A DNA stretch of 64,000 bases from Cryptomeria japonica (GCF_030272615.1 NC_081411.1:209096244-209160243); one strand, 5' to 3'; positions 48,880 to 60,945 are shown, counted from the stretch's first letter. A program made the numbers and translations. Notes: generated by a model from the letters alone, not told the origin.

Positions 48880-50162
48880 TGATGAGCTTAAAATATGCTC
48901 ATAATCTGGATGTTTTGATAAAACTTTTAAATGCCTTTACTTTTGTTATTTCATGGATGTTCAGACTTTGTGAAACCTTTTTGGGATATCCTGTAGCAAG
49001 AGACTTTTATATTCCTGCAGCTCTTTGTGATTGACTTGATTGCATTTATTGCCCCGTTGACTCCCTAAAATGACTGGTATATCGTATACAGTTTTTGAAT
49101 GATGAAGTAAATCTAAAATGTGTGATTAATGAATGGATATCGTGTATGTGCCATACGCCTTTTCTGTTGCCTGTTACCTTTTGTTTCGTACTTTGTTGAA
49201 GAATGATCGAGTCAAGGGCAGCCAATCTCGGCCTTGCAGTAAAGTCCATTTCCTGCACGACTTCGAGGAAGCTCCAGCAAAGACTCTTTGACTGAAATCA
49301 TGGGAAAGAATTTTAATGACAAAGAGTGGAGTGCTAGATTCTCTCTGGATCGAGTTGAATGCATAAACTCATTTATGAAGTTTGTTCCTTGATTCGAGGA
49401 TATGTTTTACTTCCACGTCTTTCTTTAATGGAGTTAGTTAGTTAGTTGCTCCCCTGTTTTTAAATAAAGCTTCTCCTCCTGCGCGAGAAAAAAAGAGAAG
49501 GATAGAATAAGAATAGTAGATGTCATGTAAGAATCAAGATGATAATGAAAGACAGAATCTATTTAACCAGAAGCAGAGTTTGTTGTTAGTTTCCATATCA
49601 ACAAAACAATGTATATCATTATATTTTTATGAATAAAGTTCAATGAAGTTCTGAGTTTCATATCTACGTAATCAGGAGATGCTTGCTAAGGGGGCCCACT
49701 TAGTAGGTATCTATAGCTAGTTAGTTAGTTGTTCTTTCTCATTAAGCTTCAGTTTGCTTTCATCTTTAAAGTTTTTATACAAATTCAGCTTTACATTGCT
49801 CCTGCAGCACAAGGAATCCATTACTGTGTCTGTTCCTGCAGCATAAGGCCAGTTCATAGTTTGTGTTTTAGTTGTAGTTATTATGGTTTCTGTCGTAATC
49901 AAATCATAGTTGAGTTAAAAAGCTTTGCATTTCCTTCCTGTAGCATAGGTAGGATTTCTTTTCAGTATGTATTTCCGCTAAGAGCTGACCAAAATAAGTT
50001 CCTAGTGCATATATTTTGCTGCGCCATTTAAAGTATACGTCCTTTGGTTTGACAAGTAAATGAACGTCTACAGAAAGAGATAATGGTCACCTGTTGGAAT
50101 GCCCAATTCCCAGGAAAGGTTTTTACTGTGATCTTCATATCCTTTTGTGAGCGCAACCACCA
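48880..50162 (+). repeat. Ty3 element 3' LTR
   Basis: Same length as the 5' LTR with substitutions only, followed by ATACC. Confidence 0.97.
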
Positions 50163-50650
50163 ATACCTACCCTCTCATTATTTTCTTATTTTCTTTACCT
50201 ACCCTTTAATCATAGCTGGCCATTTATCTTTTACACCTCTTAATCTTATCCCTCCATTTCTTATAGTGTCTTCTATATAAGGAGATGCTTCCTTCATTAT
50301 CAATCCTAATCAATCTAATCATTTTATTCAACTATGAGCACCCCGCTAAGTACTCTACGCTTTCGAACTTTCATATGCGATCAAGCCTACTTGCAACCAC
50401 ATTTCTGTTCTTTGTTGAGCTCTTGTGCACACATAAAATCTAAGAGCAAATATGTCAAGCAATATCAATGGAGATAGGAATAATGGAGATTCAAACCCTA
50501 TTGGATATGTGATGGTATAATTTTTGTGATTTCATTTGATTTGCATTATCTTAGGTAATCTTCATATGTTATGGTGGATCTTTGTTGTTGTTAGGCTAGG
50601 GTTTTGTGGTTGAATTCATTTAGTCTTTCAATATTGTTGTTTCCACTTTC
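50163..50650 (+). repeat. G2 3' LTR, right part
   Basis: Continues from 39358 after the Ty3 insertion. A clear TATA box (TATATAA, 50274-50280) is followed by what is probably the transcribed R/U5 part. The true end is not certain; similarity to Copia-2 starts at about 50655. Confidence 0.6.
50274..50280 (+). promoter_or_regulatory. TATA box of the G2 LTR
   Basis: TATATAAGGAG in TATA-box context, in the LTR of a plus-strand element. Confidence 0.55.
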
Positions 50651-50660
50651 ACCATAAACA

Positions 50661-53600
50661 ATGCCCATTATAAAGAAACACAAAACAACCTTCAACATGT
50701 TCAAAGCACTTGAAGATGCTTTTGAGATATCCAATGCCAGTAGAACCTTGGCTCTAAAAAGAGAGATAAATCATATAACCATGATAAAAAGAGAATCAGT
50801 CAATGCCTACTTCATGCGAATATCTACCTTAAGGGATGAACTAGCAACCCTTGGATATGAGATCCAAAGCAAAGAATTAACCCTCATTGCTTTAGATAGG
50901 TTGCCTAGTATCTGGGAAACGTTCGTTCAAGGCATCAGTGCAAGGGATAAATTCCAAAATTTGATAGGCTAAAAGTTGACTGTCTCCAAGAGGAATCAAG
51001 GCAAAATAAGAAAGGAATAAAAAAAAACAATATAGATGAAGATCTTCAAGTTCTAACTACAAACTCAGATAGAAAGGGAAAGAAGAAGCAATTCAAGAAG
51101 AGAAAAGGTCATCATAGCAAGAACTCTTTCAAGAAGGACCTCTCTCAAATTCAGTGTTACAGATGTGACAAATTTGGGCACTATGTTGCCAAATGTCCAG
51201 AAAGAGCCAAACAAGCCACATTTGCCAAAACAGAAAAATCAAAAAGGGAAGAGGACTCCCAGAAGTATGTACTCTATTCAGCACTCACAAATCAAGCATC
51301 AAACAAAGTGAACTCCTGGGTGATCGACAGTGGCTCATCCAGACACATCACAAGATTCAGAGAAGTAATAGACTCCATGAAAGAGGAGAATGATGAAGAG
51401 GTAACCATCGAAGATGACTCCACACACCATGTCAAAGGAGTTGGAAACTGCACCATCAAACTAAAGTCAGGTGTATTATTACAACTTAGAGAAGTGCTAT
51501 ATGTTCCAAGCATTAAGAGGAATCTTGTCTCAATATCAGCACTGGAGGACAATGGATACAGAGTGACCTTCATGGACAACAAAGTGTTGGCTTGGCCAAA
51601 GAACTCATCTATCAAGAAAGATAATACAATTGGTCAAAGACAAGGCTACTTATATGAGCTATGCATAGAGCCCAACTTAGCCCTAGTTCATGAACCTACA
51701 GATGCCAATGAAATATGGCATAGAAGACTAGGCCACCTAAATTTTAGAGTTTTATCATCAATGGGAGACCTTGTCACAGGTCTACCTAAGCTAAAGCAAT
51801 ATTATTTAGGGGCATGCATAGGATGTGCCCTAGGTAAAAATACTAAGGGTGCTTTTCAGAGTAGTACTAGGAAAACAAGTAAAATTTTAGAGTTAGTTCA
51901 TTCTGATGTATGTGGACCTATTTCTGTAAATTCATTGGGGGGATTTCTGTATTATATAATATTTGTTGACAACTACTCTAGGAAAACATGGATCTACTTT
52001 CTGAAATGTAAAGAATCAGAAGAGATCCTTAATAGGTTTACAGAATTCAAATCACTAACAGAGAACTACTCAGGAAACAAAATTAAAACCCTAAGAACTG
52101 ATAATGGGAGAGAATACACATCAGAATTATTTTAAGAGTTTTGTAAAAATTCAAGGATTAAGAGGGAGTTAACAATACCTTACAACCCTCAACAAAATGG
52201 GATAGAAAAAAGGAAAAATAGGACAATCATTGAAGCTGCCAAAGCTATGATTCTTGATCAGAATCTAACTATCAATCTTTGGGCAAAAGCAACTAGCACT
52301 GCAATATATATTCAAAACAAATGTCCTCACTTTCATCTTGAAGACAAGACTCCTGAGGAAGTCTTTACTAAATCAAAACCAGATATAAGCCACCTTAGGA
52401 TTTTTGGATTCCCTATCTATATTTATGTACCTAAGGAGAAAAGATTAAAATTAGAGCCCCTTGGAAAAAGGGGAATCTTTGTAGGATACAGTGAAACCTA
52501 CAAAACCTACAGGATATATAGACCTGGTCAAAAGAATATTTAACTAAGTAGGGATGTGATATTTGAAGAAAACCTAGCCTTCAAAAGCCCAAAGCTCTCT
52601 AGATCCTGAAGTCTATATTCCCAACCCTAGCTTAGATAGAGATCCTACTCATGAGCTTTAGAGGGAGAATCCTGAGGAAACTATGAGTGAAACTCTAAAT
52701 CCACATAGAGAAAACCTCAAGAAAAGACCACTATGGGTGACAAAAACTATAGAAGAAGCTCAGAAGTTTGTTTCTCCCTTAGGAACCTTAAGAGAAAGCA
52801 AAAGGCCTAATAAATTCACTAGCTATGTTGCCCTTATGAATGACCTCTCTAACGCTAAACCAAACAATGTATTAGATGCACTTGAACATCAAGTATGGAA
52901 AGATGCCATGTCTGAAGAGTATCAATCCATTATGAAAAATGATGTTTGGGAGAATGCTCCTAGGCCAACCAAGAAATCTATGGTTTCATCTAAATGGTTA
53001 TTCAAAATCAAGCATGTTGCAGACGGTAGTATTGAGAAACACAAGGCCATATTTGTAGCTAGAGGCTTCTCGCAAAGGGAGGGAATAGACTATGAAGAAA
53101 CCTTTGCACCTATTACCAGGTATACATCAATAAGAGCTGTATTATCCATTGCAGTAGCAAAAGGATGGAAGGTACACCAAATGGATTTTAAGACAACATT
53201 TCTAAATGGTGAGATCTTAGAAGAAGTCTACCTAGAGCAACCTGAAGGGTTTGAAATTTATGATGCAGAGTCTCATGTGTGCAGACTCAAGAAAGCTCTC
53301 TATGGGCTTAAATAGGATCCCAGGGCCTTGGTATGAAAGAATTGACACCTATCTCTCAGGACTAGGCTTCTCTAAAAATGATGCAGGTCCTAATCTCTAC
53401 TACAAAAGAAATAAAGGTGATATGCCAATGTTGATTTTATATGTTGATGACTTATTAATCATAGGAAATGATCATCTTATAGATCAAAGCAAGGATGATC
53501 TATCCAAAGAATTTGATATGATGGACTTAGGACTCCTTCATTACTTCCTAGGAATGGAAGTATGGCAGAATTTTGACAACATTATACTAAACCAAGGAAA

Positions 53601-54384
53601 GTAAACCTTGGATGTTTTCAAGAGATTCAGAATGCTAAATTGTAGACCCATGACCTCTCCTATGGAAACCAACTTACATAAATGTAAAAAAGCAGCAGAA
53701 GAGTCACAACCCACTGATCCTACTCAATACAGATAGATGATTGGGTCCCTAGTGTACTTGGTAAATACAAGACCAGATATCTATTATGCAGTTAATGGTC
53801 TAATTTAGTTTATTTGTGAACTGAAGGAGATACACCTGGTTGTAGTGAAACACATTATGAGGTACCTAAAAGGTACTCTAAACCTTGGTCTCAAATATGA
53901 GAAGGTTGATATAGACCTACATGTATTTACAGATTCAGATTGGGCTAGAAGTGTGAAAGACAGGAAAAGAACTTCAGGGTGTTACTTCAGTCTAGGTTCA
54001 GCTATGATATCTCAGATCAATAGGAAGCAGTCTTGTGTAGCTCAAAGTTCCACTAAGGCAGAATACATTGCAGCTTCTATGGCTGCCCGAGAGATAGTAT
54101 TGCTTAGGAAGTTACTTGTGGGATTGTTTGGAGAACCTATGAAACCCACTGTTATATACTGTGACAACCAGAGCTGCATAAAACTTTCAGTAAACCTAGT
54201 ATTTCATGACAGATCCAATCATATTGAGATTCTATACCGCTATGTGTGAGATATGGTAGAAAGGAATGCAATCCAATTGGAATATGTTTGTATAGGAGAT
54301 CAAACTATAGACATTTTGACCAAACCTCTTTCTAGAGTAAAGGTTGATCACTTCAAAAAAGGCTTAGGTATGATAGAAAGGTAA
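50661..54384 (+). pseudogene. Copia-2 gag-pol polyprotein, decayed
   Basis: Closely related to Copia-1 throughout. Partial UBN2 gag to 50972, then a one-base frameshift near 50947. Intact zinc knuckle CYRCDKFGHYVAKC near 51163. Protease WVIDSGSSRHIT at 51318. Integrase with HRRLGH, CIGC, HSDVCGP, RTDNGRE and GIEKRKN (third acidic motif altered). RT 52880-53620 with GFSQREGIDYEETFAP and YVDDLL. RNase H with DSDWARS, ending TAA 54382. Further breaks: TAA 52133 and 52541, frameshifts near 52590 and 53320, TAG 53313, TAA 53602, TGA 54247 and more. Dead copy. Confidence 0.95.
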
Positions 54385-54912
54385 TTTGTTTTGTAATATA
54401 TCTTTGCATACCTATAAGATGTTTAATGTGTAAATGTCTTTGTCATGTTAGGACAATTTTTGGATTCTATTCCTTGGGTTCACACCTAAGAGGTGACGAT
54501 CTCTCAAGATAGTGAACACTTGTATGGGGACATTATAAGGTGACGATCTTCTAATGTCCAAACTAGTTATCATGTTGGATCTCTAGTGTGTCATGGATGT
54601 GCCATGATTGTGTTGTGATAAAAAATTTGTATAAAGTGTTAGTGCACATATCACAACTTGGATAAGGTGAGAAATTAATCTTTCTCATATGATTATCCTT
54701 AAGTTTTGTGTGTGTAGGCAATATTGATATCACATGCTTAGGTGATATCTTGTAAATCACAAGATTGACGTGATAAACTTTAGTATCACGTGTTTAGGTG
54801 ATACTTCATACCATATGATTAGGAGGTATGACTTTCCATGAATGTCTAAAATGATTATTATCCATTGAATTGTGATGCTTGAATATATTGTCTACATTCA
54901 TCTTACCTATCT
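54385..54912 (+). other. Copia-2 3' untranslated region with hairpin train
   Basis: Hairpins at 54478-54517 and 54530-54557 (loop GTGACGAT), 54612-54657 (GTTGTGATA / TATCACAAC), 54726-54749 (8-bp perfect stem GATATCAC / GTGATATC, loop ATGCTTAG), 54756-54774, 54782-54805 (AGTATCAC / GTGATACT, loop GTGTTTAG) and 54807-54830 (CATACC / GGTATG). They correspond in order to those of Copia-1. Confidence 0.75.
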
Positions 54913-54921
54913 AAGAGGGAG
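54913..54921 (+). other. Copia-2 polypurine tract
   Basis: AAGAGGGAG directly before TGTTAACGC. Confidence 0.9.
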
Positions 54922-55261
54922 TGTTAACGCATGATAGCTTCGATAAGATAAATTATTGAATGAGAGATAAAATGAAGTCTCTCATTCAATCATTTATCAT
55001 ATTGAAAACTATGATAAAACCTTCAAGCAATTAATTCCTCTTTGATAGCCATTCTACATTTGCATATAAACAACCTATTGATAATCATACTATGTATTTT
55101 GGTTATGTTCATCGATCTAATAAATCTTGTATTTAGATGTATATCGATTAACATAAATAATGATAAATAAATGATTAATGAAAACATCGATTAATATATA
55201 TTGGGTTGCATATAATATATCGGGTTGCATATGATATATCGGGCAACAATATAAAAAAGGT

Positions 55262-55372
55262 CACCGATAGTTATCAGTGTGTTAGCCTACACCGATAGTT
55301 ATCGGTTGTTAAGGCTAACACACCGATAACTATTGGTTGTTAGCATTAAGCCAACACCGATAGACATCGGTT
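55262..55372. repeat. Four palindromic CCGATA...TATCGG units
   Basis: Copies of ACCGATAGTTATCGG or its close variants at about 55262, 55291, 55321 and 55356, some inverted. The sequence is self-complementary at both unit and array scale. Confidence 0.8.
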
Positions 55373-55455
55373 GTAATACTACTCCCACACTGATTGGCAT
55401 TAACGTTGAACATGCATTTGTATAGTATAAACAAAGAGGAAAGTTCAAGTAATGT

Positions 55456-55479
55456 CTTGATCGGTCATGACCGATCAAG
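55456..55479. promoter_or_regulatory. 24-bp perfect palindrome upstream of the LTR TATA box
   Basis: Half-site CTTGATCGGTCA followed by its exact reverse complement. Equivalent position to the GGACATGTCC and CGATCAAG/CTTGATCG dyads of the Copia-1 LTR. A transcription-factor target is plausible but unproven. Confidence 0.6.
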
Positions 55480-55680
55480 GCATTGCTTGACTGTGCCCCA
55501 TTTGTTATATACTTATATTGAGTGGCATTCGTGAGATAGGACATAGAAAATATTAAATGCTCCTTTCACCTACCACAAACAAGAAGATAGTCAGATATAT
55601 ACATTAAGGCAATAATAAAAACAGTTAATAGAATATAACTTGCATATTGAATGTAAATTGAACATCATTTTAAAAAACAA

Positions 55681-57340
55681 AAAATTTCTCTAATTGCATG
55701 GAATAAAATCATCAAACCCAAGTCCATGGGGGGTCTAGGAATAAAAAATCTTCACTTGTAGAACAAAGCCTTGGGAGCTAAACTAGTTTGGAAGTTCATT
55801 AAAGACCCCAAAGCAATATGGGTAAGGATGATGGAAACAAAATACCTTACAGATGGGGATCCTCAAAACCTCCTAAGATCTAATTCTCATCCAAAGGGTT
55901 CTAGGACCTGGAATTTCATTGTCTCGTGCAAAAATTTAATTGCAAACTCTTTGTCTCGGGATATACACGATGGATCCTCTAGCCTTTTTTTGGCAAGACT
56001 CATGGGGAGGAAACCCAAGCATTGACAACTCTCTCAATATTCCAATAGCTAAGCATTCACTTCAATAGCACTAGAGATCCTGAATTAGTGATTATTTGGT
56101 TTTAGATAGGGCTTCTAGCATGCAAGGATGGAGCTAGAAGCTTTTGGAGGGATTGCCTATTCCTAAACTTCAAATCAACCAGCTATCAGACCTCATTAGA
56201 GAAAGAGATATTAATCCCAGAAGAGAGAAAGATTCTCTTATATTGTCTTGTTCTAAAATGGGACAATATAATGCTAAAGATGACTATATGGTTCTAGAAA
56301 ACTTTGGGAATCAAGAGGAACAAGATATTCCACTAAAACTCTTTTGGAGAAGCAAGATTATCCCAAAAGAAGGAATCTTTTCATAGTTATCCTTCAAAAA
56401 TAGGATCCTCACAACAGAAAGATCCACTAAAATGGGTTATGAAGGGTCTTCAAGATGCATTTTTAGTAAAGCTCAAGCAAAGACAATTGACCATCTCCTT
56501 TTAAACTGCCCATTTGCTTCAAAATATTGGCCATGGCTTTGTGCAAAATTAGGTTGGATAACAACCCTCCCTAATGATATAGTTTCTCTTTTTCAATGCT
56601 GGCTACTTCCTTCTAAGGAAAGCACTTTAAGTCATATTATGGAAATCTCTCCTTCTTGCCTTGTTTGGGAAATCTGGAAAGAAATGAATCAAAGACTTTT
56701 TTATGACAAAGAAAGAAGATTTGAATCATTTTTATCCTCAATTGAAACATCAATTGTTGATACAGTAAATTGCAAACTAGCCTTCTCAACAGATTCTAGC
56801 AAAAAAAATTCTTCTTGGTGCAAAGTGGAAAATCGGATCCTAGTGACTTCCCACCTAGGAGAGAGAAAGGAAGCCACTAGGATGATTTTCACTCAAAGAA
56901 ACTTTACATTCAAAAGAGGGGATTGAATCCACTAGATCCAAATCCAAGAGAGACAAAGATGTGGATTCCAAATGGATTGCAAGGGTTGAAGTATGATTTA
57001 CCCTCTTTTCTAAATGAGAAAGTTGACTTGTTGACTATGCAGAAAAGAGAGGAAATGAGTGAAATGAGGAGCTACCAGTTTGGGCTCATGTTGTTACTTC
57101 GGATTTGAGCTAATTAGATGGATACGAATCTGCCTTGCAAATTTGTATAAAATTCATCAGGACCATGGTGGGAATGTACATGGTCCGCCACAAAATCCAC
57201 GAAATGAAAAAGGGTCCTTTCATCTATGCAAATGAATCCCAAACCTGCAATTATAGCTACACACCTGCAACCTACACATAGAAAAGAGAGGGAGAACGGT
57301 TGTGGATACAGGTTTTTCTCAGTCAAACCCCGGTTGAGGA
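55681..57340 (+). pseudogene. LINE ORF2 C-terminal fragment with zinc-binding RT-associated domain
   Basis: Begins in the region after the RT domain of plant L1-type LINEs (AWNKIIKPKSMGGLGIKNL), then 55771-56025 (LGAKLVWKFIKDPKAIWVRM) and 56144-56926. The zf-RVT signature is seen at 56450-56530: RCIF, TIDHLLLNCPFASKYW, with the second Cys of the usual CxxC changed to Ser. Frameshifts near 56080 and 56920, stops near 55758 and 56384. Upstream endonuclease and polymerase are absent, as expected of 5' truncation during insertion. The 3' end and poly(A) tail are not clear; position 57340 is approximate. Confidence 0.8.
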
Positions 57341-58754
57341 ATCAACCTTGAAATAAAGTAATTGAAAATTCTTGAATGTAAACAATGGAAATGTATACCT
57401 TGTAGATCTGCAACTTGTTGATGATGATTGCTTTGCTTCTTGAATAAATCTACAAATATTGTATGAAATGGTATATAACATGACAAAACCCTAACTCACG
57501 CACATGCTTGTAAATGAATGTTATAATGTTGCTCCAATGGATGAGTGAAGAAGACTTGAATGCTTGAATGCTTTATGATGACCTTGAAATCCTATATCTT
57601 ATCCTTATGCCTCTCATCCTCTTAAATGAGGGAATTGAATCCCCTTTTATACATACCTCAAGGATTAATTTTCAACCACCGAAGGCCCACAAAGAGGAAT
57701 TACAAACCCTAAAGGAAAATTATGTATAGGAGACCGGACAGACCTAACTTAGGGCCATCCTAACTTTGGGTGGGGACAAGGGAACCACGCTCCTTTCATA
57801 GGAGGACATAGGTGCCACACCCCTATCCTAGGGAGGACAGGGGCACCACGCCTTTGTCCTATCCTATTTTGGGACCTGGATAGGGTCTAGAGTAGCCATG
57901 GGTCTTGAAGGAGGAAGGGTGAAGGGATGAGAATATAGAAATAGGTCTCGGTTAGGAAGGAGGATGTCATCGCCAAGGTGAGGACCTCAAATATGGTTAA
58001 AATTGTAGGAGGAGCAATTTTATGACAATACATTTAGCTCCCACTTTAGTGGGGGTATCACCTACGCCAATACTTTCAGGAAAGTAGAAGAAAAGGAAAG
58101 ATGAAGATGAGGGACGTGGAGCAATACCACAAGGAGTATAAGACATCACTAATATTGAGGAGCAAAAAGACCCCAATCTTAGGGTCTCAACTCATGCCAT
58201 CATACACAAGAGAAAACAAAATAGGAACAAGACACACAAAAGAAAGACAAAGCACAAAAGACACACAACAAGAACAAGACACGAGATGACAAATCGACTA
58301 GTCGAAGGGACCTTGATACTCAGATGTCTCAACAACTATTCAGGACACAAAGACCAATGCCATCACATAAACATAAGCAATCACATAAAAGAGCAAAGAT
58401 GACAGCATCCATGAACCATCAATAGTAAAACTATGAGTTCATGAGAGGAATAAAAGAGAGAACATGAATACACACTTTGGTGATCCATGAGAAGAAAGGT
58501 GAAGAAGAAAGAAACCATGGACGTCTCGCCCCTAAAACTAGGTGATCCATGGAGAGGAGGATATGGAAAATATCACCCCTAGAGCTTGTCTAGGTGATCC
58601 ATGTAAAGAGAGAGAGTGAGAAAATTGTTAGTTCCACTCAACCACATGCGTGTGTGTACAAGTGAGGTTCGAAGTGCCTCATAGGAGTTTATGCCCGAGT
58701 ACACTAAAACCTATATAGATTGTATAGTACAAGTGTCAAGAAAGGTGTGACATC
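57341..58754. other. Gene-free stretch, unassigned
   Basis: No coding homology found. It holds a GC-richer patch at 57730-57900 with three AGGACA...CCACGC phrases. At 58468-58605 there are three copies of GGTGATCCATG. It may be LTR-derived, but no edges are seen. Confidence 0.4.
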
Positions 58755-58945
58755 CCAATCTAAGAGTATATGCTCTTGTTCCGAGAATAATCACCCTGCA
58801 TAAAAGAAAAGTTGTGTCGCCTCACTCTAAGAGACCATACTCTAGTTCTGAGAATGACCCACTGTACAAGAGAAAAGTGATGACATATTTCTCTAAGAGG
58901 TTTCCCTGTGGTTTCAAGAATGTCCCATTGTACAAGAAAAGGGTA
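58755..58945 (+). repeat. Three imperfect 75-80-bp tandem units
   Basis: Each unit has CTAAGAG, a CTCT/CTGT..TT.GAGAATG segment and a GTACAAGAGAAAAGT-type end. Confidence 0.6.
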
Positions 58946-60051
58946 TGTACACCAAGTTGTGGTACCAAAAGGGGGTCTTAAGATGCCACTTTTTTCTGAA
59001 ATCAGCAAAGTCTAAACTTCAACGACAAATTGAAGATAGTTACACTCCAAATTTGAAGATGCAACAAGAACAAGATTTAAGGTGCTTCGAGTCTACTTTC
59101 TAAACTACTATGTTTTTTTTTAAATTGTGGAGATTAAGAGCTTCAAAAAGGGGGGCCACAAAATGTGGTCTTGTTTTTATGCAAAAAACATAACATACCA
59201 TCTGTTGTGGCCCCCCTAAAATGTTAATTTTTTTTTTGAATTTTTAAAATTGCTTCAGTGAAAAATTAGCTAACATCTTGTAGTTTATGCCAGATTTTTC
59301 ATCTAATTTTTTAATGAGTATATGATTTTTTACTAATTTTCGAAGTGGACACATCCTGAAAAATAGAAATTTGAGCATGCTCCCCCCTAAAATCTTTGAT
59401 AACTAATCAAAAATCAAAACTTTTTTTTAAAAATTGTGTAGAATGGAGTCTAGTTTCTAAAAATATAAGTTTCTTCAAAATCTAATGAACGTGTAAAAAA
59501 CTATACCCAAAATAGTGCATGTTGGTTTTTGACAAAAAAATGGACACACTAACAAAAGAAATTATAGATGAAAGCCTTAATTGAAATCAAAATGCAAAAA
59601 AAATTACATGCTTGGATAGCTAAGAGAGAGATTGAGGTTGCTATGGTGTTTTTTTTAGTTTCATTGAAACATGTGCAGACCTGATGGAGAGCACGGCCAA
59701 AAACATGTGAAATTTTTTAATCTTCTGATAAAAACACGTCTCAAACCTGAAATGGTCGTCCAACCCTTTGGGTTGGATGCCCAAGTACAATCCAACCCAA
59801 AGGGTTGATGGTTTCCAATCCAAACCATTTGGTGAGCGCCAAATATGGCACTCGCCCTATTTGGCGCTCATCAAATGCAAAATTTTGAATTTTCACATTT
59901 TATGCACGCCAAATTTGGCACTCACCAAATGTGAAAAGTCATTTTTTTTCATTTGGCAAGCACCAAATTTGGCATGCACCAATTTTTTTGCATTATCCAA
60001 AGTGAAGGTTTTGTGAGTGTGTAGATTTTCCAATCTAGGTATAATTTATAT
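58946..60051. other. Gene-free stretch rich in dyads
   Basis: Contains a 13-bp perfect inverted repeat (AGGGGGGCCACAA, 59149-59161 with 59205-59217), a 17-bp perfect inverted repeat (59761-59777 with 59791-59807) and an 11-bp one (GAGCGCCAAAT, 59834-59844 with 59859-59869). No coding frame is supported. Confidence 0.6.
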
Positions 60052-60178
60052 CCACCCTCAAAGGAGAATATATACATGAAATATAACATTAAAGTATAAG
60101 TCACATTTCAATGTCTTTTTTATTTCTTATACTTTAAGTTATATTTCATGTATATATTGGCAGGATGTTTGAGAGTGG
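60052..60178. mobile_element. Foldback (MITE-like) element
   Basis: Nearly complementary arms over the whole length: CCACCCTCAAA at the left with TTTGAGAGTGG at the right, and an inner arm of about 32 bp (ATATATACATGAAATATAAC with its complement, continuing as AAAGTATAAG). The central loop is about 25-30 bases. No target duplication was settled by eye. Confidence 0.6.
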
Positions 60179-60279
60179 TTTCATATCTATAGTTCTAATG
60201 TAGATTCTAGTTTTAAAAAGATCATATAAAATTTCAGACTTAGTCAAATTTCAGTAGTTAACATGCTCCTATTAGCATT

Positions 60280-60945
60280 CTTCAGCTATGTATCCCACTC
60301 TCTTTATCATCCCCAAACTCTAGACCTATCTCTATCCCTCTCTTGTCTCTCTCACTTCTCTCTCCCCTCTCTAGGTAAACCCAACTTATCTACCTTTCAT
60401 TCCTTCCTTAACCCCATATCTATCCTTTTCTCCCTCCCTCTCTCTTCTTCTCTCTCATTCTCTTATTATTTCACTCCCCTCCCTCTCCATTCTCTTGGTC
60501 ACTACCTATCCCTTATATCTTCTCTCTCCCCATATCTAGGTCTCTTCCTCCCTCCCTATATTATTACCCACCTCTCTCTCCCCCTATAGCTATCTCGCCT
60601 AATTAATTGTCAACCTTCTAGTTCTCTCCCCCCATCTCCATATTTATCTCCCTCTCCCTTACCCCTATCCATTTATGAACTCTCTCCCTCTATTCTCTCT
60701 CTCCAAACCTATCTATCTCCTCATTCCTTAGTTCTTTGAATCCCTCCATGTCTACCTCTCCATCCATCCCCTCTTAGTCATCTCTTTCCTCTTCTATCTA
60801 TTCCCTCTCTCCATTGTCTAGGTTGTCACCTCTCCCTCCTACTCTCTCTACCTCCCTCTCTCAAATTTCTAGGTTTCTCTCTCACTCCCTCTCCACCTCT
60901 ATACTTATCCATTAATTTCTCATTAGAAACCTAGCTTTAAGCTAT
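60280..60945 (+). repeat. Long pyrimidine-rich tract
   Basis: About 650 bases of irregular CTCTCCCTCTC with CTAGGT recurring at 60372, 60535, 60820 and 60880. The C/T bias explains the open frame at 60263-60589. Confidence 0.85.

Larger units (their letters stand above)
39359..50162 (+). mobile_element. Athila/Tat-type Ty3 element, complete ends, RT core deleted
   Basis: 10.8 kb. LTRs of exactly 1283 bp (39359-40641, 48880-50162), target duplication ATACC at 39354-39358 and 50163-50167. A primer site like the tRNA-Asp site of Athila and Tat elements (TGGCGCTGCTGCCGGGGA). Purine tract GTAGGGGGCAG. Order gag, protease, RNase H, integrase, then a third ORF; integrase after RNase H is diagnostic of Ty3. 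The reverse-transcriptase catalytic core is missing and six in-frame stops are present. About 42 LTR differences by eye (about 3 percent), the youngest insertion in the window. Confidence 0.97.
50655..55667 (+). mobile_element. Copia-2: 5'-truncated relative of Copia-1
   Basis: Begins inside gag, at the part equivalent to 12985 of Copia-1, and runs through pol, a hairpin-rich 3' untranslated region, an AAGAGGGAG purine tract and a 3' LTR. The 5' LTR, primer site and first about 70 gag codons are absent. It abuts the G2 LTR on the left and LINE sequence on the right. Confidence 0.9.
54922..55667 (+). repeat. Copia-2 3' LTR
   Basis: Starts TGTTAACGCATGATAGC like the Copia-1 LTR. The end is placed at ACATCA but could be 12 bases later. 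A TATATAC box lies near 55507. Just upstream is a 24-bp perfect palindrome (55456-55479). Confidence 0.8.

Noticed and set aside
57114-57326. Minus-strand 70-codon frame as a gene
   Set aside because: Overlaps the LINE 3' coding remnant in the other orientation and has no motif.
60263-60589. Ser/Leu-rich 108-codon frame
   Set aside because: Product of the pyrimidine-rich tract.
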